From Paraburkholderia haematera (GTDB lineage: Bacteria > Pseudomonadota > Gammaproteobacteria > Burkholderiales > Burkholderiaceae): a stretch of 64,000 nt of DNA. The position numbers were made by a program, and so were the translations under genes. Location: positions 930,001-994,000 of the forward strand of contig NZ_CAJNBK010000001.1 of assembly GCF_905220975.1 (NCBI RefSeq), in the 5' to 3' direction. The notes below the pieces were generated by a model. It was not told the origin of the DNA. It made no database searches and worked only from the letters and a program-made list of their open reading frames with translations. Of the stretch, positions 27,519 to 36,400 are shown in pieces; within the stretch, counting starts at the first letter, position 1; every line of letters begins with the position of its first letter.

Positions 27519-28154
27519 CTAGGCGGCGCTATGAGCGGCTGTCGTGCAGGTCATGGCGTCGTCGGTTTCGTAGCCGGATGTGAGTACCTTGATGCGGCCG
27601 TCTTCGAGCGCAAAGATCCAGCCGTGAACGAGCGGTGCGGGGTCGGCGCCCTGCACGATCGGACTTGCGCGTAACAGGCGCACCTGTTCGAGCACGTTCA
27701 ATTCCGCGAGACGATCGACACGCTCACGCTCGCTCGCATGGCTATCGAGCTCGTTGCCATGCGCCTTTGCTAGCGCGCATAAAGGCGCGATCCGGCGATT
27801 CACGTGCGGCAGCGTCGGTTCCGGCGGCAGCAGCGCGGCGCGCACACCGCCGCAGCCATAGTGGCCGCAGACAATCACGTGCCCCACCTTTAGCACCCGC
27901 ACCGCGTATTCGAGGACGCTCGCGGAGTTGTCGTCGTCGGGATGAAAGAGGTTCGCGATGTTGCGGTGAACGAACAGATCGCCTGGCTCGCAATGCGTGA
28001 TGGTTTCGGCGGGCACACGGCTGTCCGAGCAGCCGACCCACAGCACATGCGGATTCTGGCCGCGCACCAGATCGCGGAAAAATTCGGGGTTGCGCGCGGC
28101 GGTTTCGTGCGCCCATGCGACGTTGGCGACCAGCAGGCGTTTCGGACGGTTCAT
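27519..28154 (-). CDS. can: Beta-class carbonic anhydrase
   Basis: 211-residue zinc enzyme that interconverts CO2 and bicarbonate in the cytoplasm. The zinc ligands are visible in CSDSRVP (Cys plus the Asp-Arg dyad) and in HVIVCGHYGCGGVRAAL (His and Cys). FVHRNIANLF is typical of the family. The ATG at 28154 (MNRPKRLLVANVAWAHE) is chosen; the longer frame adds residues not seen in the family. It precedes the SulP transporter gene, which suggests one inorganic-carbon transcription unit. Confidence 0.92.
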   Translation of the reverse strand: MNRPKRLLVANVAWAHETAARNPEFFRDLVRGQNPHVLWVGCSDSRVPAETITHCEPGDLFVHRNIANLFHPDDDNSASVLEYAVRVLKVGHVIVCGHYGCGGVRAALLPPEPTLPHVNRRIAPLCALAKAHGNELDSHASERERVDRLAELNVLEQVRLLRASPIVQGADPAPLVHGWIFALEDGRIKVLTSGYETDDAMTCTTAAHSAA

Positions 28155-28316
28155 CGATAGCGGTTCCGTAAGTAGGGCGACTCGATTCGTAGCTGAATCC
28201 CGGCGGTGCGCGGACAGCGCATCGAATGCGGGCAACGTCGAATCAATGCTTACGAAAAGCTTTCTATCAAAAAATAAATCGCTGTGCGCGAAATAAAATT
28301 CGCCGGCATGCGTAAT

Positions 28317-28350
28317 AAATAAAAAAAAGCCGCCTGAAGAGGCGGCTTCG
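28317..28350 (-). terminator. Terminator of the lipoprotein gene
   Basis: On the minus strand, AAGCCGCCT (reading toward the left) pairs with AGGCGGCTT around a four-base loop and is followed by a run of eight or more T. It ends the gene at 28383-28946 and separates it from the carbonic anhydrase promoter region. Confidence 0.9.
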
Positions 28351-28382
28351 CAGATCGATGCGCTATGGGTTCGAGCAGACGC

Positions 28383-28946
28383 TCAGAACAGACTGCGGCG
28401 ATCCGGATCATGCAGCGGATCAGGCGTTTTCTGCGTGAGCCGCACAATGCCCTGATCGTCGAAATAAAAGCTGTACATCATGTACCAGACGTTGTCTTCC
28501 AGGTAGCGATACGTCCAGACCTCGCGCTTCATCAATGGGAAGTACGACGTTTCGACAGGGCGGCCGAAGTTCACCAGCACGTCGCTCTTCGTCCACTTGC
28601 CGATTTCCGCCCGGTAGAACTCGTTGGGCTGAAGCACCTGGCGCACGGTGACGATCTTGCCGGATGCGTCGATGTCGGCGGCCGTGGTGGTTTCGCCCAT
28701 CGGCTGGGTCGGCCACATCAGCCGCTTGCCACCGTTGGGCAGGTCGTAGGTTTCACGCGGCGCGCCGAGCCGGGCGACGATGGTCGATTCGTCCGCGCCT
28801 TGGCTGTATTGCTGCCAGGGCTGCACGCAGCCGGCGAGCGTCACCGTGAGTGTGAGCGCGCTCAGGCAGGCGAGCGCGGCGCGGCGCAGGCGTGCTGCGG
28901 GCGGCGCTTCGATCGAGGCCGCCGTGGATAGGTGGCGGTTGAACAT
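28383..28946 (-). CDS. Putative lipoprotein of unknown function
   Basis: 187-residue protein. The N-terminus is a lipoprotein signal: basic start, hydrophobic core ACLSALTLTVTLAGC with a lipobox LAGC, cleavage before the Cys at about residue 39. The mature part has a YSQGADESTIVARLGAPRETYDLPNGGKRLMW segment, then FYRAEIGKWTKSDVLVNFGRPVET and a Tyr/Trp-rich region. The two LGAP/FGRP segments look like a repeated small SmpA/BamE-like unit, which is only a resemblance. The ATG at 28946 is chosen because of GGAGG 6 bases upstream. It is divergent from the binding-protein gene and not in an operon. Confidence 0.75.
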   Translation of the reverse strand: MFNRHLSTAASIEAPPAARLRRAALACLSALTLTVTLAGCVQPWQQYSQGADESTIVARLGAPRETYDLPNGGKRLMWPTQPMGETTTAADIDASGKIVTVRQVLQPNEFYRAEIGKWTKSDVLVNFGRPVETSYFPLMKREVWTYRYLEDNVWYMMYSFYFDDQGIVRLTQKTPDPLHDPDRRSLF

Positions 28947-29130
28947 GAATTCCTCCGATGGCATTTGAGTAGCGGTTTTTATCATCGAGACGCTTTATTT
29001 TGACACGGGCGGCCACAAAAGATTTGCGCTTCGTGCGAGGCATCTCTCGATGCACGGTAACGAATCCGCCGGCTTGCTTATTCCGTCTGGAACGCCCTAT
29101 GATCCGCGCTTCGATGGATCAAGCGGGGCA

Positions 29131-30453
29131 ATGACAATGGCAAAGTGGCAACGGGCGGCGGCAGCGGCAGTCGTCGCGCTGGGGGCGATTTCGATGGCCG
29201 CGGCGGTTCACGTCGCGGCAGACGCGGCGTCTGGTCCTGCAAGCAAGTCCGCCAATCAGCCCACGGGTACGCCGATCCAGCTGGCGCTGATCGAAGGCAT
29301 GTCCGGCCCATTCGCGAACGCGGGCGCGGCGGTGGAGCGCAATCTGCGATTCGGCGTCGAACAGGTGAACGCGCAAGGCGGCGTGAAGCTCGCCGACGGC
29401 GCACATCCGCTCGAACTGGTCGTGCTTGACAGCAAGGGCAGTACTGAAGAGGCGTTGGTGCAACTGCGCGCTGCCGCGGACCGGCATATCGGGTACGTCA
29501 TGCAGGGCAACAGTTCGGCCGTGGCGGCCGCGTTGATCGGCGCGATCGATAAACAGAACAGCCGCGAGCCGGGCAACCGCGAGTTGTTTCTCAACTATTC
29601 CGCCGACGATCCCGCCCTGACCAACGCCAATTGCAGTTTCTGGCACTTCCGCTTCGACGCGCACGCGGGCATGCGCATGGATGCACTGGCTGACGTGATT
29701 CAGCGCGACAAGGCGGTGAAGAAAGTCTATCTGCTGAACCAGGACTACAGCTTCGGCCACGATGTCAGCAGCCTCGCTCGTTCGACGCTGGCCGCGAAGC
29801 GGCCGGATATCACGGTCGTCGGTGACGAATTTCATCCGATCGGCCGCGTGAAGGACTTCGCACCGTACATCGCGAAGATCCGCGCGAGCGGCGCGGACGC
29901 GGTTATCACCGGCAACTGGGGCAACGATCTGACACTGCTCGTCAAAGCGGCGCGGGAGCAGGGGCTGGACACCCGGTTCTACACGTTCTACGGCAATAGT
30001 CTTGGCGCGCCGGCCGCGTTGGGCGATGCCGGCGTCAAGCACGTGATCGCGGTAGCAGACTGGCACCCGAACGCCGGCGGTGCGGCCTCCGACGCGTGGT
30101 ATGCAGCCTTTCGCGCCCGTTTCCCCGCGGCCCAGGACGACTACCCGGTGCTGCGCATGCCGTTGATGATCGAAACCCTCGCCGCGGCGATGAATCGCGC
30201 CGGCAGTGCCGACCCGGCTGCTGTCGCCCGGGCTATGGAGGGGATCAAGTTCGACAACGGCTTTCACGCCTCGTGGATGCGGGCCGGGGACCATCAGCTA
30301 ATCCAGCCCCTTTACGTAATGGAGATGGACAAGGCCGGCACGCCTGGCGTCAAGTTCGACAACGAAGGTTCTGGCTACGGTTTCCGCACGGTGCTGGCAT
30401 TGCCGCCCGAGCGCACCGTGCCGACGACCGTGTGCAAGATGAAACGGCCGTAA
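29131..30453 (+). CDS. Periplasmic ABC transporter binding protein (branched-chain amino acid type)
   Basis: 440-residue substrate-binding protein of the LivJ-like family (Periplas_BP_6). It has an N-terminal signal peptide (KWQRAAAAAVVALGAISMAAAVHVAADA), then IQLALIEGMSGPFANAGAAVERNLRFGVEQVN, a standard LivJ-like start, and LVVLDSKGSTEEALVQLRAA. No transport permease or ATPase genes lie beside it, so it is an orphan binding protein, and its ligand cannot be stated. The start could be the ATG at 29131 or 29137; AGCGGGG lies 3 and 9 bases before them respectively. Upstream of both is a long frame with no family match. Confidence 0.85.
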   Translation: MTMAKWQRAAAAAVVALGAISMAAAVHVAADAASGPASKSANQPTGTPIQLALIEGMSGPFANAGAAVERNLRFGVEQVNAQGGVKLADGAHPLELVVLDSKGSTEEALVQLRAAADRHIGYVMQGNSSAVAAALIGAIDKQNSREPGNRELFLNYSADDPALTNANCSFWHFRFDAHAGMRMDALADVIQRDKAVKKVYLLNQDYSFGHDVSSLARSTLAAKRPDITVVGDEFHPIGRVKDFAPYIAKIRASGADAVITGNWGNDLTLLVKAAREQGLDTRFYTFYGNSLGAPAALGDAGVKHVIAVADWHPNAGGAASDAWYAAFRARFPAAQDDYPVLRMPLMIETLAAAMNRAGSADPAAVARAMEGIKFDNGFHASWMRAGDHQLIQPLYVMEMDKAGTPGVKFDNEGSGYGFRTVLALPPERTVPTTVCKMKRP

Positions 30454-30506
30454 AACCGGTTCGAGCCAGCCCTGAGCCGCGCACGGTTCCGCCCGGTACA
30501 GCAGGG

Positions 30507-30535
30507 TTCTCGGCCGGATTGGGCTGTGCTACAAT
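30507..30535 (+). promoter_or_regulatory. Promoter of rpsO
   Basis: TTCTCG (30507-30512) and TACAAT (30530-30535) are spaced by 17 bases. The transcript would start near 30542 and have a leader of about 127 bases. Confidence 0.5.
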
Positions 30536-30541
30536 ACGCGT

Positions 30542-30610
30542 CCCGTTGTGAGGCATATCGCATGTTTCTAGTTTGCAACTAATGCGAAGTAATGCGAAGG
30601 CACTCACGGG
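30542..30610 (+). other. Leader structure before rpsO, with tandem 10-mer
   Basis: CCCGT with GAG (30542-30552) can pair with CTCACGGG (30603-30610), closing a domain that contains two exact tandem copies of TAATGCGAAG (30580-30599). S15 represses its own mRNA in several bacteria through a leader structure, so this is a candidate for that site, but it is not identified by consensus. Confidence 0.35.
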
Positions 30611-30668
30611 TAACCCACGGCACGGCCTTTCTTCCGTGACCGCCTGTCTAGTTCTCAAGGAAATCGAC

Positions 30669-30941
30669 ATGTCCGCAGTTGAAACAAGCAAGAAGTCCGA
30701 AGTCGTTGCGCAATTCGCACGCGCAGCTAACGACACCGGCTCCCCCGAAGTTCAGGTCGCGCTGCTCACGACCCGCATCAACGAACTGACCGTTCACTTC
30801 AAGGCACACACGAAGGATCACCACAGCCGCCGCGGTCTGCTGCGCATGGTGAGCCGCCGTCGTAAGCTGCTCGACTACCTGAAGGGTAAGGACGCGGATC
30901 GTTACCGCGCACTGATCGAGAAGCTGGGTCTGCGTAAGTAA
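30669..30941 (+). CDS. rpsO: 30S ribosomal protein S15
   Basis: 90-residue ribosomal protein that binds 16S rRNA in the central domain of the 30S subunit. The sequence is highly conserved: [52 protein letters not shown], ending [18 protein letters not shown] precedes the ATG at 30669 (CAAGGAAATCGACATG). pnp follows 359 bases later after a terminator, the same rpsO-pnp order as in many bacteria. Confidence 0.98.
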   Translation: MSAVETSKKSEVVAQFARAANDTGSPEVQVALLTTRINELTVHFKAHTKDHHSRRGLLRMVSRRRKLLDYLKGKDADRYRALIEKLGLRK

Positions 30942-30962
30942 TCGGCCAGTCGTTCAGCAAGA

Positions 30963-30999
30963 TGCCTGTGTCAGTTCCACTGATACAGGCATTTTGTTT
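30963..30999 (+). terminator. Rho-independent terminator after rpsO
   Basis: GCCTGTGTCAG (30963-30973) and CTGATACAGGC (30980-30990) form an 11-bp stem with one G-U pair, followed by ATTTTGTTTTT. It ends rpsO 21 bases after its stop codon. Confidence 0.85.
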
Positions 31000-31086
31000 T
31001 TGCACGGTGCGCTTCATGTGATGTGCACCGCCTGCCGGCTGCGGTAGCGTGACGGTTCATGCGGCGGCTAGCAGGAAAACAGCAGT

Positions 31087-31129
31087 AAAAAAAGTAGCAA
31101 AAAAGCAGCAAAAAAGCAGCAAAAAAGAG
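31087..31129 (+). repeat. Phased A-tracts made of an 11-bp direct repeat
   Basis: Three tandem copies of GCAAAAAAGCA (31097-31129; the third ends GAG) follow a TAAAAAAAG tract. Successive A-runs start 12, 11 and 11 bases apart, close to one helical turn, the spacing of intrinsically bent DNA. It lies between the rpsO terminator and pnp. An overlapping Lys-rich frame is not considered a gene. Confidence 0.7.
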
Positions 31130-31161
31130 AAAGACGGCCGGGCCCCAGGGGCAGAGCTTTG

Positions 31162-31217
31162 TGTCATTCCAGCGGTTCGCGCGCACATAACGTGGGGCGT
31201 GCTTCTCTGGAATGGCA
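31162..31217 (+). other. Stem-loop in the pnp leader
   Basis: TGTCATTCCAG (31162-31172) pairs with CTGGAATGGCA (31207-31217) over 11 base pairs, with a GCAC/GTGC inner stem. It ends 83 bases before the pnp start. In E. coli the pnp leader contains a long hairpin cut by RNase III and used for autoregulation; this hairpin is in the right place to be an analogue. Confidence 0.4.
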
Positions 31218-31300
31218 TAACACTACTCTTCCCATGTGGCGCCGGTCCTGGCGTTGCCGCGCCGCTTCTGGATCGCGCGGCATAACGATGAGGAAAAGCA

Positions 31301-33451
31301 ATGACTATGTTCAATAAGATCGTTAAAGAATTTAAGTGGGGACAACACAACGTCCGTCTCGAAACGGGCGAAATCGCTCGTCAGGCAAGCGGTGCGGTGC
31401 TCGTCGACGTTGAAGACACGGTTGTGCTGGCTACCGTGGTCGGCGCCAAGACCGCCAAGCCGGGCCAGGACTTCTTCCCGCTGACCGTCGATTACCTCGA
31501 AAAAACCTACGCTGCGGGCAAGATCCCCGGTGGTTTCTTCCGCCGTGAAGGCCGTCCGTCGGAAGGCGAAACGCTGATCTCGCGCCTGATCGACCGTCCG
31601 CTGCGCCCGCTGTTCCCGGAAGGCTTCTACAACGAAGTCCAGGTCGTGATTCACGTCCTGTCGCTGAACCCGGAAATCCCCGCTGACATTCCCGCGCTGA
31701 TCGGCGCGTCGGCGGCGCTCGCCGTGTCCGGCCTGCCGTTCAACGGCCCGGTCGGCGCAGCACGCGTGGCCTACATCAACAACGAATACGTGTTGAACCC
31801 GACGCGTCCGCAAATGAAGGAATCGGCGCTCGACCTGATCGTCGCCGGTACGGAACGCGCGGTGCTGATGGTGGAATCGGAAGCGCAGCAACTGAGCGAA
31901 GAAGTGATGCTCGGCGGTGTGGTGTTCGGTCACGAGCAAATGCAGATCGCGATCGACGCGATCCATGAGCTGGTCCGCGAAGGCGGCAAGCCGGAATGGG
32001 ACTGGCAACCGGCAGCGAAGAACGAGCCGCTGATCGCACGTGTGACGGAACTGGCGCAAGCCGATCTGCTCGCCGCTTACCAGATTCGCGACAAGCAGGC
32101 ACGTTCGGCCAAGCTGAAGGAAGTCTACGCAGCGACGTCGGCCAAGCTGGAACAAGACGCAGCGGCAGGCGGCGCGGTGGCGGCCGACAAGGCAACAGTC
32201 GGCAACGTGCTGTTCGACATCGAAGCGAAGATCGTCCGTACGCAGATCCTGAACGGCGAACCGCGTATTGACGGCCGCGACACGCGCACCGTGCGCCCGA
32301 TCGAAATCCGTACCGGCGTGCTGCCGCGTACGCACGGCTCAGCCTTGTTCACGCGCGGCGAAACGCAAGCCATGGTGGTCGCAACGCTGGGCACCAAGGG
32401 CGACGAGCAGAACATCGACGCGCTCGAAGGCGAGTACCGCGAACGCTTCATGCTCCACTACAACATGCCTCCGTTCGCGACCGGCGAAACGGGCCGCGTC
32501 GGTTCGCCGAAGCGCCGTGAAATCGGTCACGGCCGTCTGGCCAAGCGCGCGCTGGCTGCGTGCCTGCCGAGCGCCGACGAATTCGGCTACTCGATTCGCG
32601 TCGTGTCGGAAATCACCGAATCGAACGGTTCGTCGTCGATGGCTTCGGTGTGCGGTGGCTGCCTCGCACTGATGGACGCCGGCGTACCGATGAAGGCGCA
32701 CGTCGCCGGCATCGCGATGGGCCTGATCCTGGAAGGCAACAAGTTTGCCGTGCTGACCGACATCCTCGGCGACGAAGATCACCTCGGCGACATGGACTTC
32801 AAGGTGGCGGGTACCGAGCAAGGCGTGACCGCGCTCCAGATGGACATCAAGATCCAGGGCATCACGAAGGAAATCATGCAGGTCGCCCTCGCGCAAGCGA
32901 AGGAAGGCCGTATGCACATCCTCGGCAAGATGACCTCGGCTGTGTCGGGCGCGAACACGGTGCTGTCGGACTACGCACCGCGCATGATCACCATCAAGAT
33001 CAATCCGGAAAAGATCCGCGACGTGATCGGCAAGGGTGGTTCGGTGATCCGCGCGCTGACCGAAGAAACGGGCACGACGATCGATATTTCGGACGACGGT
33101 GTCGTCACCATCGCCAGCACGAGCAGCGAAGGGATGGCCGAAGCGAAGAAGCGTATCGAGAACATCACGCTGGAAGTCGAAGTGGGCCAGGTCTACGAAG
33201 GCACCGTGCTCAAGCTGCTCGATTTCGGCGCGATCGTGAACATCCTGCCGGGCAAGGACGGTCTGCTGCACATCTCCGAGATCGCCAACGAGCGTATCAA
33301 GGACATCAACGACTACCTGAAGGATGGCCAGCAAGTGAAGGTCAAGGTCATCCAGACGGACGAAAAGGGCCGCGTGCGTTTGTCGGCCAAGGCGTTGCTG
33401 AACGACGCCCCGAACGGCGCGCCGCAAGGCGAACCGACGCCGCAGCAGTAA
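31301..33451 (+). CDS. pnp: Polyribonucleotide nucleotidyltransferase (PNPase)
   Basis: Phosphorolytic 3'-to-5' exoribonuclease of the RNA degradosome that also adds 3' tails. 716 residues. Two RNase PH domains (residues about 10-220 and 310-540) with [28 protein letters not shown] and the active-site run [20 protein letters not shown], then a KH domain ([25 protein letters not shown], near residue 570) and an S1 RNA-binding domain ([31 protein letters not shown]). GAGGAAAAG precedes the ATG at 31301, with a second ATG two codons later. Closely preceded by a structured leader. Confidence 0.98.
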   Translation: MTMFNKIVKEFKWGQHNVRLETGEIARQASGAVLVDVEDTVVLATVVGAKTAKPGQDFFPLTVDYLEKTYAAGKIPGGFFRREGRPSEGETLISRLIDRPLRPLFPEGFYNEVQVVIHVLSLNPEIPADIPALIGASAALAVSGLPFNGPVGAARVAYINNEYVLNPTRPQMKESALDLIVAGTERAVLMVESEAQQLSEEVMLGGVVFGHEQMQIAIDAIHELVREGGKPEWDWQPAAKNEPLIARVTELAQADLLAAYQIRDKQARSAKLKEVYAATSAKLEQDAAAGGAVAADKATVGNVLFDIEAKIVRTQILNGEPRIDGRDTRTVRPIEIRTGVLPRTHGSALFTRGETQAMVVATLGTKGDEQNIDALEGEYRERFMLHYNMPPFATGETGRVGSPKRREIGHGRLAKRALAACLPSADEFGYSIRVVSEITESNGSSSMASVCGGCLALMDAGVPMKAHVAGIAMGLILEGNKFAVLTDILGDEDHLGDMDFKVAGTEQGVTALQMDIKIQGITKEIMQVALAQAKEGRMHILGKMTSAVSGANTVLSDYAPRMITIKINPEKIRDVIGKGGSVIRALTEETGTTIDISDDGVVTIASTSSEGMAEAKKRIENITLEVEVGQVYEGTVLKLLDFGAIVNILPGKDGLLHISEIANERIKDINDYLKDGQQVKVKVIQTDEKGRVRLSAKALLNDAPNGAPQGEPTPQQ

Positions 33452-33466
33452 TGCGGTAGCAGAACG

Positions 33467-33502
33467 ACGGCCGGCAGCGCGAATGCGTGCCGGCCGTTTT
33501 TC
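33467..33502 (+). terminator. Rho-independent terminator after pnp
   Basis: ACGGCCGGCA (33467-33476) and TGCCGGCCGT (33488-33497) form a perfect 10-bp stem followed by TTTTT. Confidence 0.88.
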
Positions 33503-33641
33503 ATGAAGGGTGCAGGGTGGATCGCGTTGCAACCAGGTGCAAACCGGCGCAAACAGGTACTCTGTTTGCATGAAGCGTTTCGTCGAGGTTCAGACGATTT
33601 CCGCTGGTGGGCAACGCAATCCAATCTTGGAGCTGACGCAG

Positions 33642-34658
33642 ATGAAAGCGATCGAAATCACCGAATTCGGTGCGCCGGAAGTCCTCAAGCTGGCCGAGCG
33701 GCCCATGCCTCAGCCAAAAGCGGGCGAGGTGCTGATCAAGGTGGCGGCATCGGGTATCAACCGTCCGGACGTCTTCCAGCGCAAAGGGGGGTACGCGCCG
33801 CCGCCGGGTGCTTCGGACCTCCCGGGGCTGGAGGTGGCGGGTGAGATCGTCGGCGGCACCGTCGACGAGAAGAACAATCCGTTCGGTCTGAAAGTGGGCG
33901 ACCGCGTGTGTGCGTTGCTTGCAGGCGGTGGTTACGCGGAATATGCGACCGCGCCGCTGTTGCAGTGCTTGCCGGTGCCCGCCGGCTTGTCGGATGTGGA
34001 GGCGGCTTCGCTGCCGGAAACATTCTTCACGGTGTGGAGCAATGTGTTCGACCGTGCGCAACTCGGCAAGGGCGAAGGTGCGCCGAACGAGACGCTGCTG
34101 GTGCAGGGCGGCTCGAGCGGGATCGGCGTGACAGCGATCCAGATCGCACATGCGCTGGGTTTTCGCGTGTTCGCGACGGCCGGATCGGACGAAAAGTGCC
34201 GCGCGTGCGAAGCGCTCGGCGCGGAGCGTGCGATCAACTACAGGACTGAGGATTTCGTCGAGGTCATCAAGTCGCTGACGAACGATCGCGGTGCCGACGT
34301 GATTCTCGACATGGTGGCGGGCAGCTATGTGCCTCGTGAACTGACCGCGCTGGCCGACGGTGGCCGCATCGTGCTGATCGCCTTGCTGGGCGGCGCGAAA
34401 GCGGAGTTGAATCTGAACGAAGTGCTGCGCCGCCGTTTGACGGTGACGGGTTCGACGTTGCGTCCGCGGCCAATCGAGTTCAAGGCGAAGATCGCCGCGC
34501 AATTGAAAGAGCGTGTGTGGCCGCACCTCGAGGATGGCCGAATCAAGCCGGTGGTGCACCGTGTATTTCCGGCCGCCCGGGCCGCTGAAGCGCACGAGTT
34601 GATGGAAAGCAGCACGCATGTCGGCAAGATCGTGCTGACTTGGGGTCAGGACGCTTGA
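33642..34658 (+). CDS. NAD(P)H quinone oxidoreductase, PIG3-like (MDR superfamily)
   Basis: 338-residue medium-chain reductase without zinc-binding cysteines. The start MKAIEITEFGAPEVLKL, then ASGINRPDVFQRKGGYAPPPGASDLPGLEVAGEI and TLLVQGGSSGIGVTAIQIAHALGFRVFATAGSDEK (NADPH site), are those of the TIGR02824/PIG3 quinone reductase group. The ATG at 33642 is chosen over a longer frame that includes non-family sequence; TTGGAG stands 8 bases upstream. Its quinone substrate is inferred from the family. Confidence 0.9.
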   Translation: MKAIEITEFGAPEVLKLAERPMPQPKAGEVLIKVAASGINRPDVFQRKGGYAPPPGASDLPGLEVAGEIVGGTVDEKNNPFGLKVGDRVCALLAGGGYAEYATAPLLQCLPVPAGLSDVEAASLPETFFTVWSNVFDRAQLGKGEGAPNETLLVQGGSSGIGVTAIQIAHALGFRVFATAGSDEKCRACEALGAERAINYRTEDFVEVIKSLTNDRGADVILDMVAGSYVPRELTALADGGRIVLIALLGGAKAELNLNEVLRRRLTVTGSTLRPRPIEFKAKIAAQLKERVWPHLEDGRIKPVVHRVFPAARAAEAHELMESSTHVGKIVLTWGQDA

Positions 34659-34801
34659 CGCGGTCAGCTTGACAGGTCAGTTTGACCCGATCCCCCCCAC
34701 GCAGTAAAATTGCGCGTTTTGCGCACGCCGCATGAATCCGAAGGCGGGCTGTAAGCGCAAACGAAGTCCGCCGCCAATACAAGATGTGAGACGACGAGAC
34801 G

Positions 34802-35581
34802 ATGTCGAAACAACGAGCCAAGCTGGTAGTCGGTAACTGGAAGATGCACGGGCGCCTCGCCGAGAACGCAACGCTGTTGCAGGCCGTGGCGCAAGGCGCG
34901 GGCGAATTGCCGGCCGATGTGCGCGTCGGCGTTTGTGTGCCGTGCCCTTATCTCGCGCAGACTCAATCGTTGCTGGAAGGCAGCAAGGTCGTGTGGGGCG
35001 TGCAAGACGTCTCCGCGTTCACGCATGGCGCCTATACCGGCGAAGTGGCCGCGCCGATGGTGGTGGATTTCGGCGCCACGCTTGCGATCGTCGGGCACTC
35101 GGAGCGCCGCGCTTACCATCGTGAAAGCGCGGAGTTGGTTGCAGTGAAGGCGCAGCGTGCGCTGGAAGCGGGTTTGACCCCGATCGTGTGTGTCGGCGAA
35201 ACGCTCGAAGAGCGCGAAGCAGGTTCCACGGAGCAGGTGGTCGGCGCGCAACTGGATGAAGTGCTGGCGAAGCTGTCGGTGGCGGATGCGGCGCGCATCG
35301 TTGTCGCGTATGAGCCGGTCTGGGCGATCGGCACCGGCAAGAGCGCTACGTCGGAACAGGCGCAGGCTGTGCATGCGTTCCTGCGTTCGCGCCTGGCGGC
35401 AAAGGGCGCGGTGGTGGCGGATGTGCCGGTGCTGTACGGCGGCAGTGTGAAGCCGGAGAACGCGGAAGAATTGTTCCGCCAGCCGGATATCGACGGTGGC
35501 CTGATCGGCGGCGCGTCGTTGAAAGACCAGGATTTCCTGGCGATCTGCAAAGCGGCGGCTGCGACAAGCGTCGCCGGTTAA
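34802..35581 (+). CDS. tpiA: Triosephosphate isomerase
   Basis: Glycolytic enzyme interconverting dihydroxyacetone phosphate and glyceraldehyde 3-phosphate. 259 residues. Active-site parts: [12 protein letters not shown] (Asn and Lys), VGHSERR (His), [20 protein letters not shown] (catalytic Glu and the flexible loop) and the phosphate-binding [11 protein letters not shown] with GGASL. secG follows 82 bases later, the common tpiA-secG arrangement. Confidence 0.97.
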   Translation: MSKQRAKLVVGNWKMHGRLAENATLLQAVAQGAGELPADVRVGVCVPCPYLAQTQSLLEGSKVVWGVQDVSAFTHGAYTGEVAAPMVVDFGATLAIVGHSERRAYHRESAELVAVKAQRALEAGLTPIVCVGETLEEREAGSTEQVVGAQLDEVLAKLSVADAARIVVAYEPVWAIGTGKSATSEQAQAVHAFLRSRLAAKGAVVADVPVLYGGSVKPENAEELFRQPDIDGGLIGGASLKDQDFLAICKAAAATSVAG

Positions 35582-35663
35582 GCAGGGCGCCTCGGCGAGG
35601 ATGACCCAATCCCGCGCGGCACACTTTGTGTGGCGCGGTTAAATAAAGACTCAGGTGAGTGTG

Positions 35664-36041
35664 ATGCTGTATTTGAAAACATTGATTATCGTCGTTCAGC
35701 TGTTGTCGGCACTCGGGGTCATCGGCCTTGTCTTGCTGCAACACGGCAAAGGCGCCGATATGGGCGCTGCTTTCGGTAGTGGCGCATCGGGCAGCCTGTT
35801 CGGCGCGACCGGTTCAGCCAACTTTTTGTCGCGTACCACGGCCGTCCTCGCAGCCGTGTTTTTTGTAACGACATTGACGCTGACATACCTCGGCGCGTAT
35901 CGCGCAAAACCGTCCGCAGGCTTGCTGGGCGCGGCTGTGACAGCACCGGTCGCGGCCTCCGCTGCGGCCGCACCGGCTGGCGGCTCGGCAGTATTGCCGG
36001 CGTCGGCCGCATCCGTCCCGGCTACGGATGTGCCGAAATAA
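35664..36041 (+). CDS. secG: Protein translocase subunit SecG
   Basis: Small inner-membrane subunit of the SecYEG protein export channel. 125 residues: helix 1 (YLKTLIIVVQLLSALGVIGLVLLQHGKGADMGAAFGSGASGSLFGATGSANFLSRTT) includes the conserved loop, and helix 2 (AVLAAVFFVTTLTLTYLGAY) follows. An Ala-rich tail of about 40 residues ends the protein. The ATG at 35664 is chosen, with AGGTGA 6 bases before it; the GTG nine bases earlier is less likely. Confidence 0.95.
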   Translation: MLYLKTLIIVVQLLSALGVIGLVLLQHGKGADMGAAFGSGASGSLFGATGSANFLSRTTAVLAAVFFVTTLTLTYLGAYRAKPSAGLLGAAVTAPVAASAAAAPAGGSAVLPASAASVPATDVPK

Positions 36042-36068
36042 ATTTTTCGTTCAAAGTGCTTTTGTGCG

Positions 36069-36097
36069 TTGAACAATCTGTTTAGACCAGTTACAAT
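36069..36097 (+). promoter_or_regulatory. Promoter of tRNA-Leu
   Basis: TTGAAC (36069-36074) and TACAAT (36092-36097) are separated by exactly 17 bases, a near-consensus sigma-70 promoter. It would start about 50 bases before the mature tRNA. Confidence 0.7.
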
Positions 36098-36154
36098 CTA
36101 AGTCTTGAAGCGATTCGCGGGTTTTATAAGTTGTTTTCCCGGATTGCAATTAGT

Positions 36155-36239
36155 GCCGACGTGGTGAAATTGGTAGACACGCTATCTTGAGGGGGTAGTG
36201 GCGAAAGCTGTGCGAGTTCGAGTCTCGCCGTCGGCACCA
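36155..36239 (+). tRNA. tRNA-Leu (anticodon GAG)
   Basis: 85 bases with encoded CCA. The acceptor stem GCCGACG (36155-36161) pairs with CGTCGGC (36229-36235), and ACCA follows. The anticodon stem is CTATC/GGTAG with loop TTGAGGG, giving anticodon GAG, which reads CTC and CTT. The long variable arm TGGCGAAAGCTG is that of a class II tRNA, and the T arm GCGAGTTCGAGTCTCGC is complete. Confidence 0.96.
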
Positions 36240-36249
36240 AATGTTATCT

Positions 36250-36286
36250 AAATGCCAGCCGCTTGCTTCGCTTCGGCTGGCATTTT
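36250..36286 (+). terminator. Terminator after tRNA-Leu
   Basis: AAATGCCAGCCG (36250-36261) and CGGCTGGCATTT (36274-36285) form a perfect 12-bp stem ending in a short T run (TTTTC). It sits 11 bases after the tRNA and separates it from the nuo operon. Confidence 0.85.
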
Positions 36287-36400
36287 CACTTCTAACGCGC
36301 GGCTTGCGTTGGGCTTGCGGCATGTGCATTGTCGAAGTGATTTCGCGTCAGGAGTGCTATGCTCTTGGCGGCATTCAGAACCAACCGATAGAGGATAGTC

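Noticed and set aside
31081..31135. Possible CRISPR-like or minisatellite array
   Set aside because: Only three 11-bp units are present without spacers. It is a simple tandem repeat with phased A-tracts.
31049..31285. Lys-rich 78-codon frame on the plus strand between rpsO and pnp
   Set aside because: Its Lys run comes only from the A-tract repeat, the start is a GTG without ribosome binding site, and the rest of the frame resembles no protein. It also overlaps the pnp leader hairpin.
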